Shown here piece by piece: positions 11,100-22,600 of a DNA stretch of 64,000 bases. A program made the translations under genes and the position numbers. The notes beneath the pieces are model-generated. The model made no database searches. It saw only the letters and a program-made list of their open reading frames with translations, and was not told the origin of the DNA. Source of the stretch: Salvator merianae (taxonomy: Eukaryota > Chordata > Lepidosauria > Squamata > Teiidae); NCBI GenBank assembly GCA_003586115.2, contig QVOM02000049.1, positions 21,567,765 through 21,631,764 of the forward strand. The letters are read 5' to 3'. Within the stretch, counting starts at the first letter, position 1; the number at the start of each line of letters is the position of its first letter.

Positions 11100-13260
11100 C
11101 TTAAATTAACACCCGAGTGGCTTCTGTGGTATTTGAACAAAAAATGCTTTGATGAAACGGGCCAGTTGGTCACTTACTGTGAACGGTCTTTCTTGGTAGA
11201 CTTCTACTAGGTATCTCATTTAAACTATGGGTCATGTTTCCCCTGGGGTTTTCTTCACAGAGGAGCATGGTTCAAAAGAATAAAAAGAGGTGACAGCCTT
11301 TCCAGTTCCAAGTTTCTGATGATGCAGTTGAACAGAGACATTCAGCGTGAGTCCTCTGAGAAAGACTGTTCATCTCCTTTAACCTACACTGCTACACACC
11401 CAGGATGAGAAGAAGGCTAAGAGGAGGCATCTAAAACCTGTTGAAGAACCACCTTGCTAAAAGCAGTGTTTGCTGACCTAAAAAAGTTGACCCTGTAATG
11501 CTCTGAGAAGGTCAACTGAACCTTACATGTGGCTCTCTGCCCAAGGTTCACCGGATGGAAGCAGACAAACAGCATGTCCATCCTTCAAATGTCAATCATA
11601 CAGCAAATAGGTCTTCAAAGCATGCCTGATATCTAGAGAATGCCAGAGCCTTTTTAGTTTGTGGACAGGCCGAGGGAAAAAGGAAAGAAGAGAAACTAAT
11701 TGATTCCTTAGAAGGCAGTTTCCATCTTGGGATGAAAGGGCAAATCTGTTCTAAGAGTGACTGAATCTGGGCCAAACTCACAAAGACCAGGCCTAATGGA
11801 AAGGACAGATAGATCTGAAACCCTCCTCACAGAAGTAATGGCTACAAGAAAGGTCTCCTTAAGGGGAGAGAATCCTAAGATAACAAATCTTTAAAAGGTC
11901 TTAAATACCCAATTAAGTTTCCAAAAATGAAATCTGTGTTGAACTGGGAGAGAAAGAGCCTTGGCACCATTCCAAAATGATGAATTAACTAATTAGAGAA
12001 CAGAGAAGATTGACCAGAAGCATCTCCCTTCTAAGGCTGCTGAACCCCAGGCCCAAATTTAATCCTCACTGAAGAAAGTCAAAAAGAGCCGAAAGAAAAG
12101 GTTGAACAGGATCTCAGTTATGACATTCATGCCGTCTAATAAACATCTTTCAGCTGGAAGCATAAATCCACAGCTTGTGGGAAGTCAGAAGAGTCTGAGC
12201 TACAATTGCAGAGTGGCCAACTTAATCAAACTATCAGATTCATTGGCCATGCTATCAAACTGATCCAGGCCAGGTTTGGGTGGTACAGGTCACCTTGCAG
12301 AAGCAAATCTGGGAGTCTCAGTAGCTTCCAGGGAAGAAGAGCACATAAGGAATACAGAAGAGGAAATCACAGTCTCCATGGCCAAAAGGGGGCAATAAGA
12401 ACAACCATGGTAGCCTACATTCAAATCCATTCAAATCCTGGGCCAACATGGTAACCAAAGGAGTCAGAGGGAAGGTGCATAAAAGGCCTGTTGGCCAAGC
12501 GTTCATTCCCACTGCCCTCAGCTCCCTGAACCAAGAAAAAACACTGTGCTGTTGTGGTTGACTGATGTGGCACACAAATACAACACTGGATGATCTCACC
12601 ATAACACTGTCAGCTGAAGGGTCTTCTGAGAGGGACTTGACTCTTCAGCCTCAATCTTCTGCCTGCTTAGAACATGTGCAAAGACACTGTCTGTCTACCT
12701 GGATGGATTGCAGAGAGCGACAAAATGTGGTTCTGAGCCCAAGAAAAGATCTGATCAGACAGGCCTTGAAGGGAACATCCTACTCCCTAAGGATAATTTC
12801 CTTGAGTTGAGAAGGGAACAGAATGGCTCTGATTTCCTACATGCTGATGGCCAGAGAATCCACCAGACCAGAATCAGAGGCAGACAAAGGAGAGACATTT
12901 TTGACAGAGAGGCCAATCACTGACAGCACCTTGGAGAACAAAGGAGATAAGTCCTCAGGATTAAATAATCTACAGAACTCAAAATCAGATCATAAATCTT
13001 CTGAGAATCTGTTTGACTGTTCTCTACTGAACAAGGAACCCCATGTAGGGCCAGAAGCATGGGAGCTGCAACTCTGCCTGGCTGAGAGGAGATCTGCACT
13101 GACCTTTTTTTCAGCGCTACCTGTGTCAGCTCAGCTGCAGGACAGGCAGAACTGACTGGAGCTTCTGAGAGAAGGACCGCAGTTCTCTGAGGAGAAGCCA
13201 TGTTGCTTCGTGTTCAGGCTGAAAGGTCTGCAGCTGTCTGCTGACGGGCGAAGAAAATGA
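11100..13260 (-). mobile_element. DIRS-like tyrosine-recombinase retroelement, decayed
   Basis: Read on the - strand, the order is as follows. About 13200-12900 is a possible gag-like part beginning MASPQRTAVLLSEA. At 12560-12320 the end of the RT/RNase H polyprotein reads VFFSWFRELRAVGMNAWP then LLCTFPLTPLV and, in another frame, VVLIAPFWPWRLWF, a signature of vertebrate DIRS elements. At 11865-11700 the recombinase gives LKETFLVAITSVRRVSDLSV, including the first catalytic arginine region. At 11505-11420 the end reads HYRVNFFRSANTAFSKVVLQ. Stops and shifts are many. I cannot find the His-x-x-Arg box between the last two blocks, so it is probably deleted. The RT core also seems to be missing. 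Outer ends are approximate and no split direct repeats were located. Confidence 0.7.
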
Positions 13261-14424
13261 AATGGCACCATAAAGAACAAAAAAAGGAACACACACATGT
13301 TCTGCCTCGCTCAGTATGAAACACAACCTCTTCCTACTCAAGTTGCTTGTCTGCCTCTCCCCCTCCAACATTGCTTCTCCTCCATTCTCTGCTACCCTGC
13401 TATCTTATTTTCGCTTGTCCACCATCCCAAAACTGTTTCTTCCAATTGTCATGCTACTATGCTCCAGTCTTCTCTATCAAACATCAATTTTCCTCCCAAA
13501 CTATATTCATCTTGGTTCTTTCTCCCAATACAGCCAAGAACCTGGACAATGATTTTTGGAAACACACTACAGAAGCTATGGTACTAAGCAAGTGGCAACA
13601 GCGATCTGGTGGAATCAAGCATGTACGTGTGGTTGTGGCTTTAACCAGACTTAAGGGAAAATTGATTTTGATGTGCAATGCTGTATGTCTCCAAAGCTCA
13701 GGATTTCCTCAAGTACACACATGCATTTCTTATGCTTGGTCCTTTTCAGGTTACATGGTTTCCAGTTCAGAATTAAATATACCATCAGCACACATCTGTT
13801 ATCTTTGCTTTAATCAATTTATCAGCTAAAACGACCATTTCAGCTTTTTCCACGCAGATTACATTATTTTAGGATACCAATGAAAATAAGTGGTTCTTTT
13901 TGAAAAAACAGTTCTAAAATCTGAAATACTTTCCAAAGTAGAAAAATAAATATTTTGGGAAAGAAGTCTCAACTGGATTCTGCCTCTCAGATCTCTCATA
14001 AGAAGTCAGTATTGATGATGATGATGAAGAAGAAGAAAGCACTTTGGACACAGTTATTAAAGCATGTTCTGATTTCAGAAAATAGTTACCATCTAATTAT
14101 TTTAGATTACACCTCTCATTAGTTCCAACCAGCACAGTGGGTACAGTCACTTGATTTGGAAAACATCTGGAAAACACCGTGTTGAGCAAGATAGGATTAC
14201 TCATTTTGTCATCAACCCTGTGAAATAAGCTGGAAACCAGCAAGTCACTAAACTCACCATTATAGCTGAGCTGAACTTCAGGTCTCCTCCATCTAAGCCA
14301 AATGTCTTTCCTGTCACATCACATACACAATGGAACTTTTATTGCATATTCCAAGATTGAATCCTAGCACTGAAGTTTCTGGGACTAAGAGTTTCTGAAG
14401 TTTCTGAATCAAGAGATGTCCATT
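13261..14424. other. Unannotated stretch
   Basis: Overlapping + strand frames at 13297-13829 (up to 160 codons) have no recognisable domain and are pyrimidine-rich; I take them as chance. A short GAT/GAA simple repeat lies near 14016-14040. Confidence 0.4.
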
Positions 14425-14646
14425 GTTTATATCAGTGGTCTCCAACCTTTTTTCACTTGTGTACCTCTTGGCAGCCCATTTTGATAAATAGTACCCTTCA
14501 TATTAGCAAAATGCTTGTAATTAATATAGTTGTCTTACACTGTTGACGTATGTGTCATTATTCAATTTGTTTCACATAGCCCTAAATTTCCTGGTTTGTA
14601 CTCCAGGGGGTACATGTACTCCAGGTTGGGAATCACTGGTTTATAT
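14425..14646. mobile_element. hAT-type MITE with 8-bp target duplication
   Basis: The element proper is 14433-14638 (206 bp). It begins CAGTGGTCTCCAACC and ends GGTTGGGAATCACTG, a terminal inverted repeat with a hAT-type CAGTG end. It is flanked on both sides by the identical 8-mer GTTTATAT (14425-14432 and 14639-14646), the target duplication length of hAT transposons. There is no coding capacity. Confidence 0.9.
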
Positions 14647-14649
14647 CAT

Positions 14650-15620
14650 CAAATCTGAAGTACTTTCAGAGAAATCAATCCTGTTTAAAGTTTCATTAGA
14701 ATCTATATATTCAATTTGAATGTAATGAGTTCATCATTCGATGCTTTAATCCCTACAACATTAGTTGCTAAATTGCTGGTATCCCTGTATCACAACAGAT
14801 AAAAATTTAAATTATTATTATTACATTAATTCTGTACAATCAGTGCAGTTACAGGCAAACCTGTATTATTTCCCCCCCAGTTTGGTTTTATTCTCTTCCT
14901 ACATCTAAAAGATTAAATGAGAAGGTAAAAATGGTATGAGGAACATTAAAGGGAGATTTTATTTCCTACATAAGCTATCAACAGATAGTCCCAGAGTGAG
15001 TGTTAAGTTAATGTTCCATAGATGCAGCTCGGTGTTTCAAGCTGGTTGGGAAAAAGTCAAACTGCAATATGAAATAGAAGCTGAAGAAGACAAGATCTTA
15101 ACTAAAGCTTGATAATGACTGTTCCAACCTAAATTCTTCTTTATTAAATAGATACACATACTTGTTGAATACAAAGAGAATGCTCACTTGACAAATGATA
15201 TTAGGCTTCTAAAGAAAACCACTAGATGTTTTGCAGCCAAAGAATATTTTAGGATATCAATGGATATCCCAAATTGATGCAACTATGTCATGTCTAATTA
15301 GTTTTCTCTAAACGCATATAGACCTTAGAGAGTAATCCTCAGAGCTTTCACAAGGCCTGTTTTCACTTTTAATCAACACCAGTTTCACCAACTTGGTTTT
15401 CTCCAAATGTTTGTGACTACAATTTTCACAAGCCACAGAAAGTATAGTTGTGCAAGCTAGTCCAGTGAGACTCACAGCCCAAAGCAACGAGAGCATTAGG
15501 TAAATAAAGCTCTTCCACACGACTTGTGCAATGTTAGCATTTAACTACAGCCACCCAAACAGAAATGCTTACTTTTTCTACTAGAACTCTGATCAAGCTC
15601 ATCATAAAGTTTTGTAGCAG
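14650..15620. other. Unannotated stretch
   Basis: AT-rich DNA, no recognisable gene. The - strand frame at 15308-15520 has a hydrophobic start but no known family. Confidence 0.4.
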
Positions 15621-15625
15621 TGCAT

Positions 15626-15741
15626 CAGAGTGCACAACTGCAGGCCTCCAGATGTTTCTCTACTACAGTTCCCAGCATTCAGAGTTAAATGCCGACAGCT
15701 GTAGCTCAGAAACATCTGGAGAGCTGCAGTTGAACACTCTG
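15626..15741. mobile_element. Palindromic hAT-like MITE (CTCCAGATGTT family)
   Basis: The left arm CAGAGTGCACAACTGCAGG...CTCCAGATGTTTCT pairs with the right arm AGAAACATCTGGAG...CTGCAGTTGAACACTCTG. The interior also pairs (CTACAG / CTGTAG). This is a well-populated squamate MITE with the CTCCAGATGTT core. No exact target duplication was found. Confidence 0.75.
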
Positions 15742-15829
15742 GTCTACACACACACAAAAACCTATTGGGATTATCCAACTGTAGAAAGAAAGTAGAGAAC
15801 GTATAAATGCCTTGGATAGTGCGTTGTCA

Positions 15830-15972
15830 CCCAGCACATAATTTTGTTTTATGGTAGTGTTTAAATTTATTGCCTGTTCTATATATTTTCGTATATTTTC
15901 TATTTTAATCTATGTTTTTAATTGTAAGTGGTGCAGAGAACCTTAGTTACCGACCACTCAAATTTAATAAAT
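15830..15972 (+). repeat. LINE 3' tail
   Basis: A T-rich segment then TTAATTGTAAGTGGTGCAGA and a terminal AATTTAATAAATATA. It resembles the 3' end of L2/CR1 elements but is eroded. Confidence 0.4.
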
Positions 15973-15974
15973 AT

Positions 15975-17640
15975 AGATGCATCCTTTCATTTCCATGCAA
16001 GCTTATGAACATCCTGATCTATGGCTCTTGAAAATTTAATGCTGCATTTAGTCTGGATTTACACAGTAACATGGCAGTGAAGTTACTAAAATTAAACTGG
16101 AAAAAGGAGAGTGTCAGTCAATGCTTCATTCTCTGATGCCCTCTTGTTACTTTGCTCAAGACACGGTGCTCATTGGCACTAACTCCATTCACACCACAGT
16201 TATGGGAAAAACATCCACAGAGGACAGAAAGTAGCATGTGCCATCCACATCTATACAAGTAGTTTCATGCTTAAACTTGCCACAGGTTCTGCCACTTCCA
16301 GCTCTTGGGCTGTCCCACGTACAAAACAAGCCAAATTCCATAACAACATTTTGGCAATAATGAGTGGCAAGTGAGCATAGCATGCAGTTTGATCCCAAAA
16401 CTGGCTATGGCACAGTCTACACAGTCTGGTGAAGGAAAAATTCCAAAATTATAATTTATTTAGCAATAAAGCACAGCAACAATTCCTTGTGTTTGCCTCG
16501 CCTCCAGTTACCGGCAAAACTAAACTAGAGTCACGTAACATTTGCCAGTTTTTAATTTCAGCGTATATCGTAGAATTGCTCTGCCGGAAGTACAACATCT
16601 GACTGCGCATAGAACAAGCATTAGCAAACAAGCAATTCAGTTTGAAACTCCTGCAAGTGCAGCAAAAAAACAAAAAATAGAAGTGACAGTCCCATGGATG
16701 TCAGTCAAGGCAGGAGCAAAGCAAGCACCCACAGATTAGCATGAATCACTCCTTTGTCCCTGCCTGCCTTTCCTGAGGAGCAGGGTTACTGGATTCACTT
16801 CTGACATTGCCCTCACCACCATCACCACCACTTCTCCACCTCTCCTCTGCACACAAATAAACCAATGACCAAAGAGCTTCAGGGATCTGTTCCCCCTTCC
16901 AAAGTCAGCAGGCTTGAATGCAGCCAGCTAGAGAAGGCTTCCGGAGGTGGATTTACTTACAAGAAGACTTGAAATTGTATACACGAGTTTGGGAAATAGG
17001 AGGGAGGCCTCGGGCCAGGTGAAAGACTCCTGGTTCAGTATAATTCTCTTGCATCAAAACTCCTATAAAACCATATTTACTCTAGTCAGGTAGCTGGGCT
17101 TTTCATAGTTGCAACGCATACAGAAATATTGTAATATGCTTCAGAAGTTAATTGAAATCTCAGTGCCTTTTCCCTATGCTGTACAAAGACACAACTCAAT
17201 CCTGAGTGTGAGCACTTCAGCGGTTCTTCTTAGTCCAAGGAACCTACTCTCAAATAAATATACCATATATGGAGCACTACCCTGGAGTCTAATCCTTAGC
17301 ATAATGGCTTAGAAATATGTTTTATAAATGATCATAAGATTGTGCTCATGATCAGCTAAGACAAACAGGGTGAAGGCTGCATCCAACAATATTTACAAAA
17401 TTCAGCCTCCTTCTACCTAAATTCCTATAAAAACCTCTCAAGGATCTCATTTGGCTCCATCCACAAAGAACTCCAACTAGGATGGGATGGAGTTGGCAGC
17501 TGCAGCAAGGGCATGGGGGTGGGGGTGGGGGGCTCCATGAAATGAAAAGTTTCAGAGCAGCCCTCCTTCTCCCCTGAAAGGTGAATTCCATTTTAATGGC
17601 ACAAATGATTTTATTAGAGCCCCGTTTACTTTCCTTACAA
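15975..17640. other. Unannotated stretch
   Basis: Several 60-75 codon frames occur at 16.2-16.7 kb without known motifs. A G-rich tract, GGGGGTGGGGGTGGGG, lies at about 17515-17531 and could form a quadruplex. Confidence 0.4.
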
Positions 17641-17641
17641 A

Positions 17642-17816
17642 CAGCGGTGGCCGGTGGCTTTAAGCCTCGGTGTTTGCGCCCTGTGCAAAGCATGCCATGG
17701 CTGTTCACAGGGCCTCCGGGCCTCCTTACTGCCGCAGCAGGAGGCCCCATGAACAGCCATGGCAAGCTTTGCGCGGGCTGCGAATACCCAGGCTTAAAGC
17801 CAGTAGCCGCCGCTGC
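17642..17816. mobile_element. GC-rich foldback element
   Basis: Two imperfect arms of about 75-80 bp face each other around a short GC-rich loop. The left arm has CAGCGGTGGCCGGTGGC, CTTTAAGCCT and GCCATGGCTGTTCA; the right arm has TGAACAGCCATGGC, AGGCTTAAAG and GCCGCCGCTG. The centre is GGCCTCC / GGAGGCC. GC content is far above the flanks. Open frames of 92-156 codons run across it on both strands because of the palindrome, not because of a gene. The transposon superfamily is not clear. Confidence 0.8.
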
Positions 17817-17859
17817 ATACAAATTAAACAGGACTCAACCTATATCTGTACATCTCTAA

Positions 17860-19620
17860 TACTTCTATCTGGCATAAGAGTAGATCAGACAAAGATCACG
17901 TACAGCTTGTCCAGAAATAACCACGTGTCCTTTACATTACAACTTTCATTATTTCTTGTGATAAAATTAAAAGTACTTACTTCCAATACATTAGAATTCT
18001 GCTTTTAGTTTTTTTTCAGTTCAAGGAACTAAGGAATAGGAGATCATTGTATTTAGATTTTATGTCATTTTTCTTGCATCATGGAACCCAAAGAGACATA
18101 CGTACAGAGACCTCCCATCTAAACTCTCACCTTGTCCATACCTGCCTTATTTCAATAAAGGAATAACTTCATATGCAGGTCACATGCTATGAGCAAATCA
18201 TTATTTTTAAGCTAGCCAAAGTCTTCTCCTCAATAAATGCCACAGAGATATTCTTCAGACACTCAGAACCCCTTGCATTAGTTTACATTTGAAAACATAA
18301 GGTCAAGTGATTTAAACCAAAATCTTTTATATTTTATGGTAAAACTTTTTTGCCTTATCAATAAAGATGAAAAACCCAAGCATTATTATGCATGATAAAC
18401 ACATAAAATTGTTTTGTAATTGGAAAATTATATGTGTAATGTATTTAGGCTGGAAAAAACATCAAAAATGACAAGAGTTCCTATAATAGAAAAAAAAATT
18501 ATGAAATTACTCATTTCAGTGAGTAAGATTGGTAATTTTGTATGGCTAATAGTTCAGTCCCACAGAAGGGTCAGTCTCTGAAAAAAGGCTCATCGTGACA
18601 ACTGACAGCTGTTTAAAGAATATGGGTTTGGAATTTACATATGCATTAAATTGGAATTCAACCAAAAATACTTCCACTGCTTGACAAGCTCCCTTTTGGC
18701 ACCCAAGAAGCAGAGGCAGAAATCCTACCCATGCTTAGAAGGGAATAAGTTGTACTTCTGAACAAAACTATCAAGAGAAATCCACCTGAACCAAATAATG
18801 CATCAAATTGTATTTGATTCAAATATGTGAATGTGTCCAACTCAATAGCAGTCATGAAGTGCAGATTTTGCTCTTCAATTCTGATGTGCACATAATTGCA
18901 AATTTAAACAAAAGGCACATTTTTATGCATATTTTATACAATAGTTTTATATTACATAAAAACTGTTTTGTGAACTTAAAAAAAAACCTAAAATGCAGAC
19001 AAAATGAACCTAACAATGAATCCTGGTGAAATGTAAACAAAATTAAGATGACGATTTCATCTATTATTGCTTCCAAGCAGGCATAAAGAACATTCTTTTC
19101 TTCACAAATCTGATGATGTCTTTCCATACATAAAACATTAGATTACTTTTTTTTTCAGCTCAAAAAACAGATAAGCACTACTCTCATGATGAGTAATTAG
19201 CACCCTCATTTATGTGTTTAAATCTATACAAATTCAAACACCACCTACTGTATCTGCCAACACACAGTCACACAAAGAAAATACTAGGTGGATTGTGGAT
19301 CCTGAGTCACACTGAAATGAATCCTCATCACATTAGGGTCTCCCAACACCCTCTAGAGGGTTTCTGCAGCCAGCACAAGTAAATGAAAAATTGAAGGAAA
19401 GAGGAAGGGCAGGGTAATGACATAAGCACAAATTGTTTCTGCAGTGCTTTCCACCAAAGGCAAACAAGGCCTATTCCATCACTTTATTTAGAGAATATTT
19501 TCCTAATTTTTGTTTCTTATTCTACCTCTCCTTCTCAACCTCCATTCTCAGGAAGCAATGGAGATCAAAGTAACTCTAGTGATTCCTTCTACCTTTGGAA
19601 TAATATAATCAGTTAAAGAA
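17860..19620. other. Unannotated stretch
   Basis: AT-rich intronic DNA; the frames at 18.65-19.1 kb show no known motif. A possible LINE 3' signature (ATTTATTTATTTATGACAT then ACCCTGCC) starts at about 19633 in - orientation. Confidence 0.4.
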
Positions 19621-20324
19621 GTAAAAGCCAATATTTATTTATTTATGACATTCATACCCTGCCTTTTCTCCAAAGAGCTCAAGGTTACATCCCAGATTTC
19701 TTCTTCATTCCTTCACACACGAACATTTATTAAGCTTGTGCAAGAAGCACCATTTCATCAGCCTATAACAAAAGGAATGAAAACAGGACCTGCTGTATTG
19801 GCTCTGCTGATAAATAAGCTAGATCACTCATTACTGGCAGTCTAGCACCTGTCATTTATCCCACAGCAGTGCTGTAGGAGAAACAACAACAACAAAAAAA
19901 GCAGGGGCAATCCCATCAGCTTCTGGCTTCTCTCCCAAATTTATTACAGAATGTTTTACCTTCCAGAAATGATGTACAAAGTCCTTCTCTCTTCTTCCCA
20001 CCTCGTCCTTTCTTCCTCTTTTGCTAGGCTTTTTGGCATTGTAAGGCAGATGCTATCTTTTTTGAGACCGGGGAATGTATTATTTATTACTGGCCTTACA
20101 TAAGCTGCCCGCAGCAGCTTTTTAAAATGAAAAATTGCTGCAGATGTACAGAGTCCGATCTAGCTAGCAGCTGAGCATCTGTTCTGCATGTATGAGACTC
20201 AGAAATGCCTATTTCTCTGTCTCTCCAGATTAAGAGCTTACGTCCTAAGGGAAAACAGAAGCAAGGAAATTCAGGCCAGGAAACGTTTAGCACCAACATG
20301 AACTATTAGTATTGTATAGCAGAT

Positions 20325-20535
20325 CAAGGATTGGAACTGGCCTGGTCTTAGGTCTGGGACAAGAAGAGTTCAAATCCCCACTCAGCCACAGAAACGTATT
20401 GGGCAACTCCAGTCTTCTGGTTCTCTCAACCTAATACACCACATGGCACTGTGGTGATGAGAAAATGGAGGGAGAAAGAATACTGTTTGCTGTCTTGAGC
20501 TCTTATGTGACATATAAATGGAAAGTAATGACAAC
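20325..20535 (+). repeat. MIR-like/tRNA SINE
   Basis: GAGTTCAAATCCCCACTCAG is a box-B-like segment followed by GGCAACTCCAGTCTTCTGG. It ends GCTGTCTTGAGCTCTTATG then ATATAAATGG. The structure follows the common reptilian MIR-like SINE with a LINE-type tail. Confidence 0.6.
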
Positions 20536-20939
20536 TCCTGAAGAGGCTATAAGTTGGTCTAAAAAATTTCAGCTACTCTTTGAACCATTTTGGTTGCATT
20601 CAATTTAGAATCACAATAGGAGTATTTAGCAGTGCTTAGTAATTACCGAGGCATTGTGGGTGCCTTAGTAGTACCTTTTCCAGAAAGTACAGAATATCTA
20701 GGTGTCCTCTCTCTCAGAGGACTGCCCTCTAGTTGAGATACTTTCCACTTCAGATCATGTACACAGATAAAGAGACACAAGAAAAGATGAGAATATTTTC
20801 AGTTTGACAGGTAAGTTACCCACCATCCACTAATATGTGGACAGCAGTGCCAAAGGTCACATGTGATTGGACATGTGTCCTCTGAAAAAGATAAAATCCT
20901 CTTCTTGATTTTCCTTCTGAACTGCAATCTAGTATCTTA

Positions 20940-21145
20940 GGTAGTGCCTATAGCTCTGAGGTAGAGCAAACTGTCTAGAAAGTAGTTGGTCACAGGTTTG
21001 ATTCCCAGCCTGTCATCAGAAGAAGGAAATGGCATACCACTTCTGTATCTTTGTCAAGAAAACTGCATTGAGGTGCCCTTGGAGATGCCCCTGTAGTCAA
21101 CAAGGAATCAGACCTGACTCAATGGTACGCAACAATAATATCCTC
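20940..21145 (+). repeat. tRNA-derived SINE
   Basis: Box A is TATAGCTCTGAGGTAGAGC and box B is GGTTTGATTCCC. The body GGCATACCACTTCTGTATCT is followed by CAAGAAAACTGCATTGAGG. The tail GACTCAATGGTACGCAACAA is the family's 3' end. This is one of the most complete copies in the window. Confidence 0.8.
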
Positions 21146-21295
21146 TCAAAGAAACAGCTTTTGCTTTTGTTTGTTTTCTTTAACTTAGTGTTCTCAACCG
21201 ATGTCCCACAGAACCCTAGTGCTCAATTGTCCTCCTAAGTCCGTAACAGCAGGTATTATTAACAAAGCTGTAATCAACAAAACTCTGAGTTTTCC

Positions 21296-21350
21296 TAATG
21301 TAATGTAGAATGAAATTTTATATATCTGAAATATAACAACAATAAAACAG
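21296..21350 (+). mobile_element. Extreme 3' end of an L1
   Basis: TTTTATATATCTGAAATATA followed by ACAACAATAAAACAGTT is nearly identical to the 3' end of the L1 at 42-43 kb. Only about 50 bp remain, so the copy is severely 5'-truncated. Confidence 0.65.
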
Positions 21351-21373
21351 TTAAATCCATATATATAGCTATA

Positions 21374-21984
21374 TCTATATAAATAAAAATGTAACTGTTA
21401 GTTTGTTCAAAATCGCTAATCTCCGAAAGTTCTTCACCGATCGCTTTGAAATTTTGACACAACGTTGCAGTCGAATCCGCACGCCTTTTTATATACCTAT
21501 ATTATATAGATGTCACACCTGTGACAGGTAAAAACATGCTTTTTTTGAAAAACAGCGCCATCTGCTGGACGTAACAGCAGCACATGCTATACTACATCTT
21601 TTACAATTCCATTTCAGTGTTTCCGATTTCCAATCCATGTACAATTTCCAGATTTCCACTGTTACGATTCCATTTCAATGTTTCCGATTGCATTGTTAAA
21701 TTGCATTGTCATAGATTTCGCTTTATTTTCATTTTGATGTAATTATTTCGCGTGACATTGCGTTGGAATTGAGCTGTGTCGTTTAACATACCGTTCATTT
21801 CATCAGTATAGTTCATTTTTTTTCTTTTTCCACTGTTTTTCATTTCGTTGTTTTAACGGTTTTAAAAATATTGTATACCCACAAGCATTGTGAAATTAAA
21901 CATATTAGAAACGGCCGCTTTCTCTTTTCTTTCTTTTCCATTTAACCAGACTGAGCCACAGCAACGCGTGGCCGGGACCGCTAG
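21374..21984 (+). mobile_element. Non-autonomous Helitron
   Basis: The 611-bp element begins TCTATATAAATAAAAATGTA and ends GGGACCGCTAG, the TC...CTRR termini of Helitrons. A hairpin with 5-bp stem GCCAC/GTGGC (21955-21959 and 21968-21972) lies 8 bp before the terminal CTAG. It is inserted between A (21373) and T (21985), the AT target of this superfamily. Near the 5' end it carries AATCTCCGAAAGTTCTTCAC, and mid-element GCGCCATCTGCTGGACGT. There is no Rep/helicase coding sequence. Termini and hairpin are intact, which suggests a fairly young copy. Confidence 0.88.
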
Positions 21985-22043
21985 TATAGATATAGATATA
22001 AATATAGATATAGATATAGATATAGATATAGATATAGATATAA
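21985..22043. repeat. (TAGATA)n microsatellite at Helitron edge
   Basis: About ten hexamer units of TAGATA with one TAAATA variant start at the first base after the Helitron. They produce chance poly-Asp-Ile and poly-Ser-Ile frames on the two strands. Confidence 0.9.
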
Positions 22044-22261
22044 AAACCTCTGAGTTTTCCTCTCCCTTGTTGATTGCATCACTGGCGTCCAAGGTTGTTT
22101 GCCAATCATAGCTTTAGGTATGGTCTGCTAGCAAACTAATTAGAAAGCAAATGAAATAAAAAGAAGACTGGAATGAATTTGAAATGTTTTTTTTAATAAA
22201 AATTACAAAGGAAATCACAGGTGTTTTAATAATTGGTACACACAGGATACACAGTCACAGT

Positions 22262-22600
22262 TTTTTCCCTGCCATTGTAATTGATTTAATTGTATTTATA
22301 CCCTATTCTAACAGTGCTCAGGATGGTTTACAGTTAAACCCTATAAATACAAATTAAAATACACAACTTTAAAAAAAATAAAAAATCAAAGATCAAGAAA
22401 AAACTATAACTAAAAACTTAAAGTGGCTGTCCTTTGTTCCCGAAAAAGACATGGGGAGGAAGCTCTCCTTATTTTCGGGGGGCAGGGGGATTTGTTCCAT
22501 AAGGTCAGTACCACTATAGAAGGAGTCTGCTGATGAACGCCCATTCCCTCAGCCTCTTGGAATTCTCAGCAATCTTGCTTCACATGACCTCAGAATAGGA
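22262..22600 (-). mobile_element. Antisense LINE 3' region
   Basis: TTGTATTTATACCCTATTC...GCTCAGGATGGTTTACAG is the reverse complement of the LINE 3' tail. Further right, CCATAAGGTCAGTACCACTA parallels the antisense LINE at 41.3 kb. Eroded. Confidence 0.45.

Noticed and set aside
13347..13829. 160-codon + strand open frame
   Set aside because: Low-complexity Leu/Ser-rich translation of pyrimidine-rich DNA, no domain, no splice or promoter support. A few frames of this length are expected by chance in 64 kb.
17352..17822. 156-codon - strand open frame
   Set aside because: Runs across the GC-rich foldback. Matching frames appear on the opposite strand because the DNA is palindromic.
21862..22111. 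Frames encoding Asp-Ile and Ser-Ile repeats
   Set aside because: Direct product of the TAGATA microsatellite.
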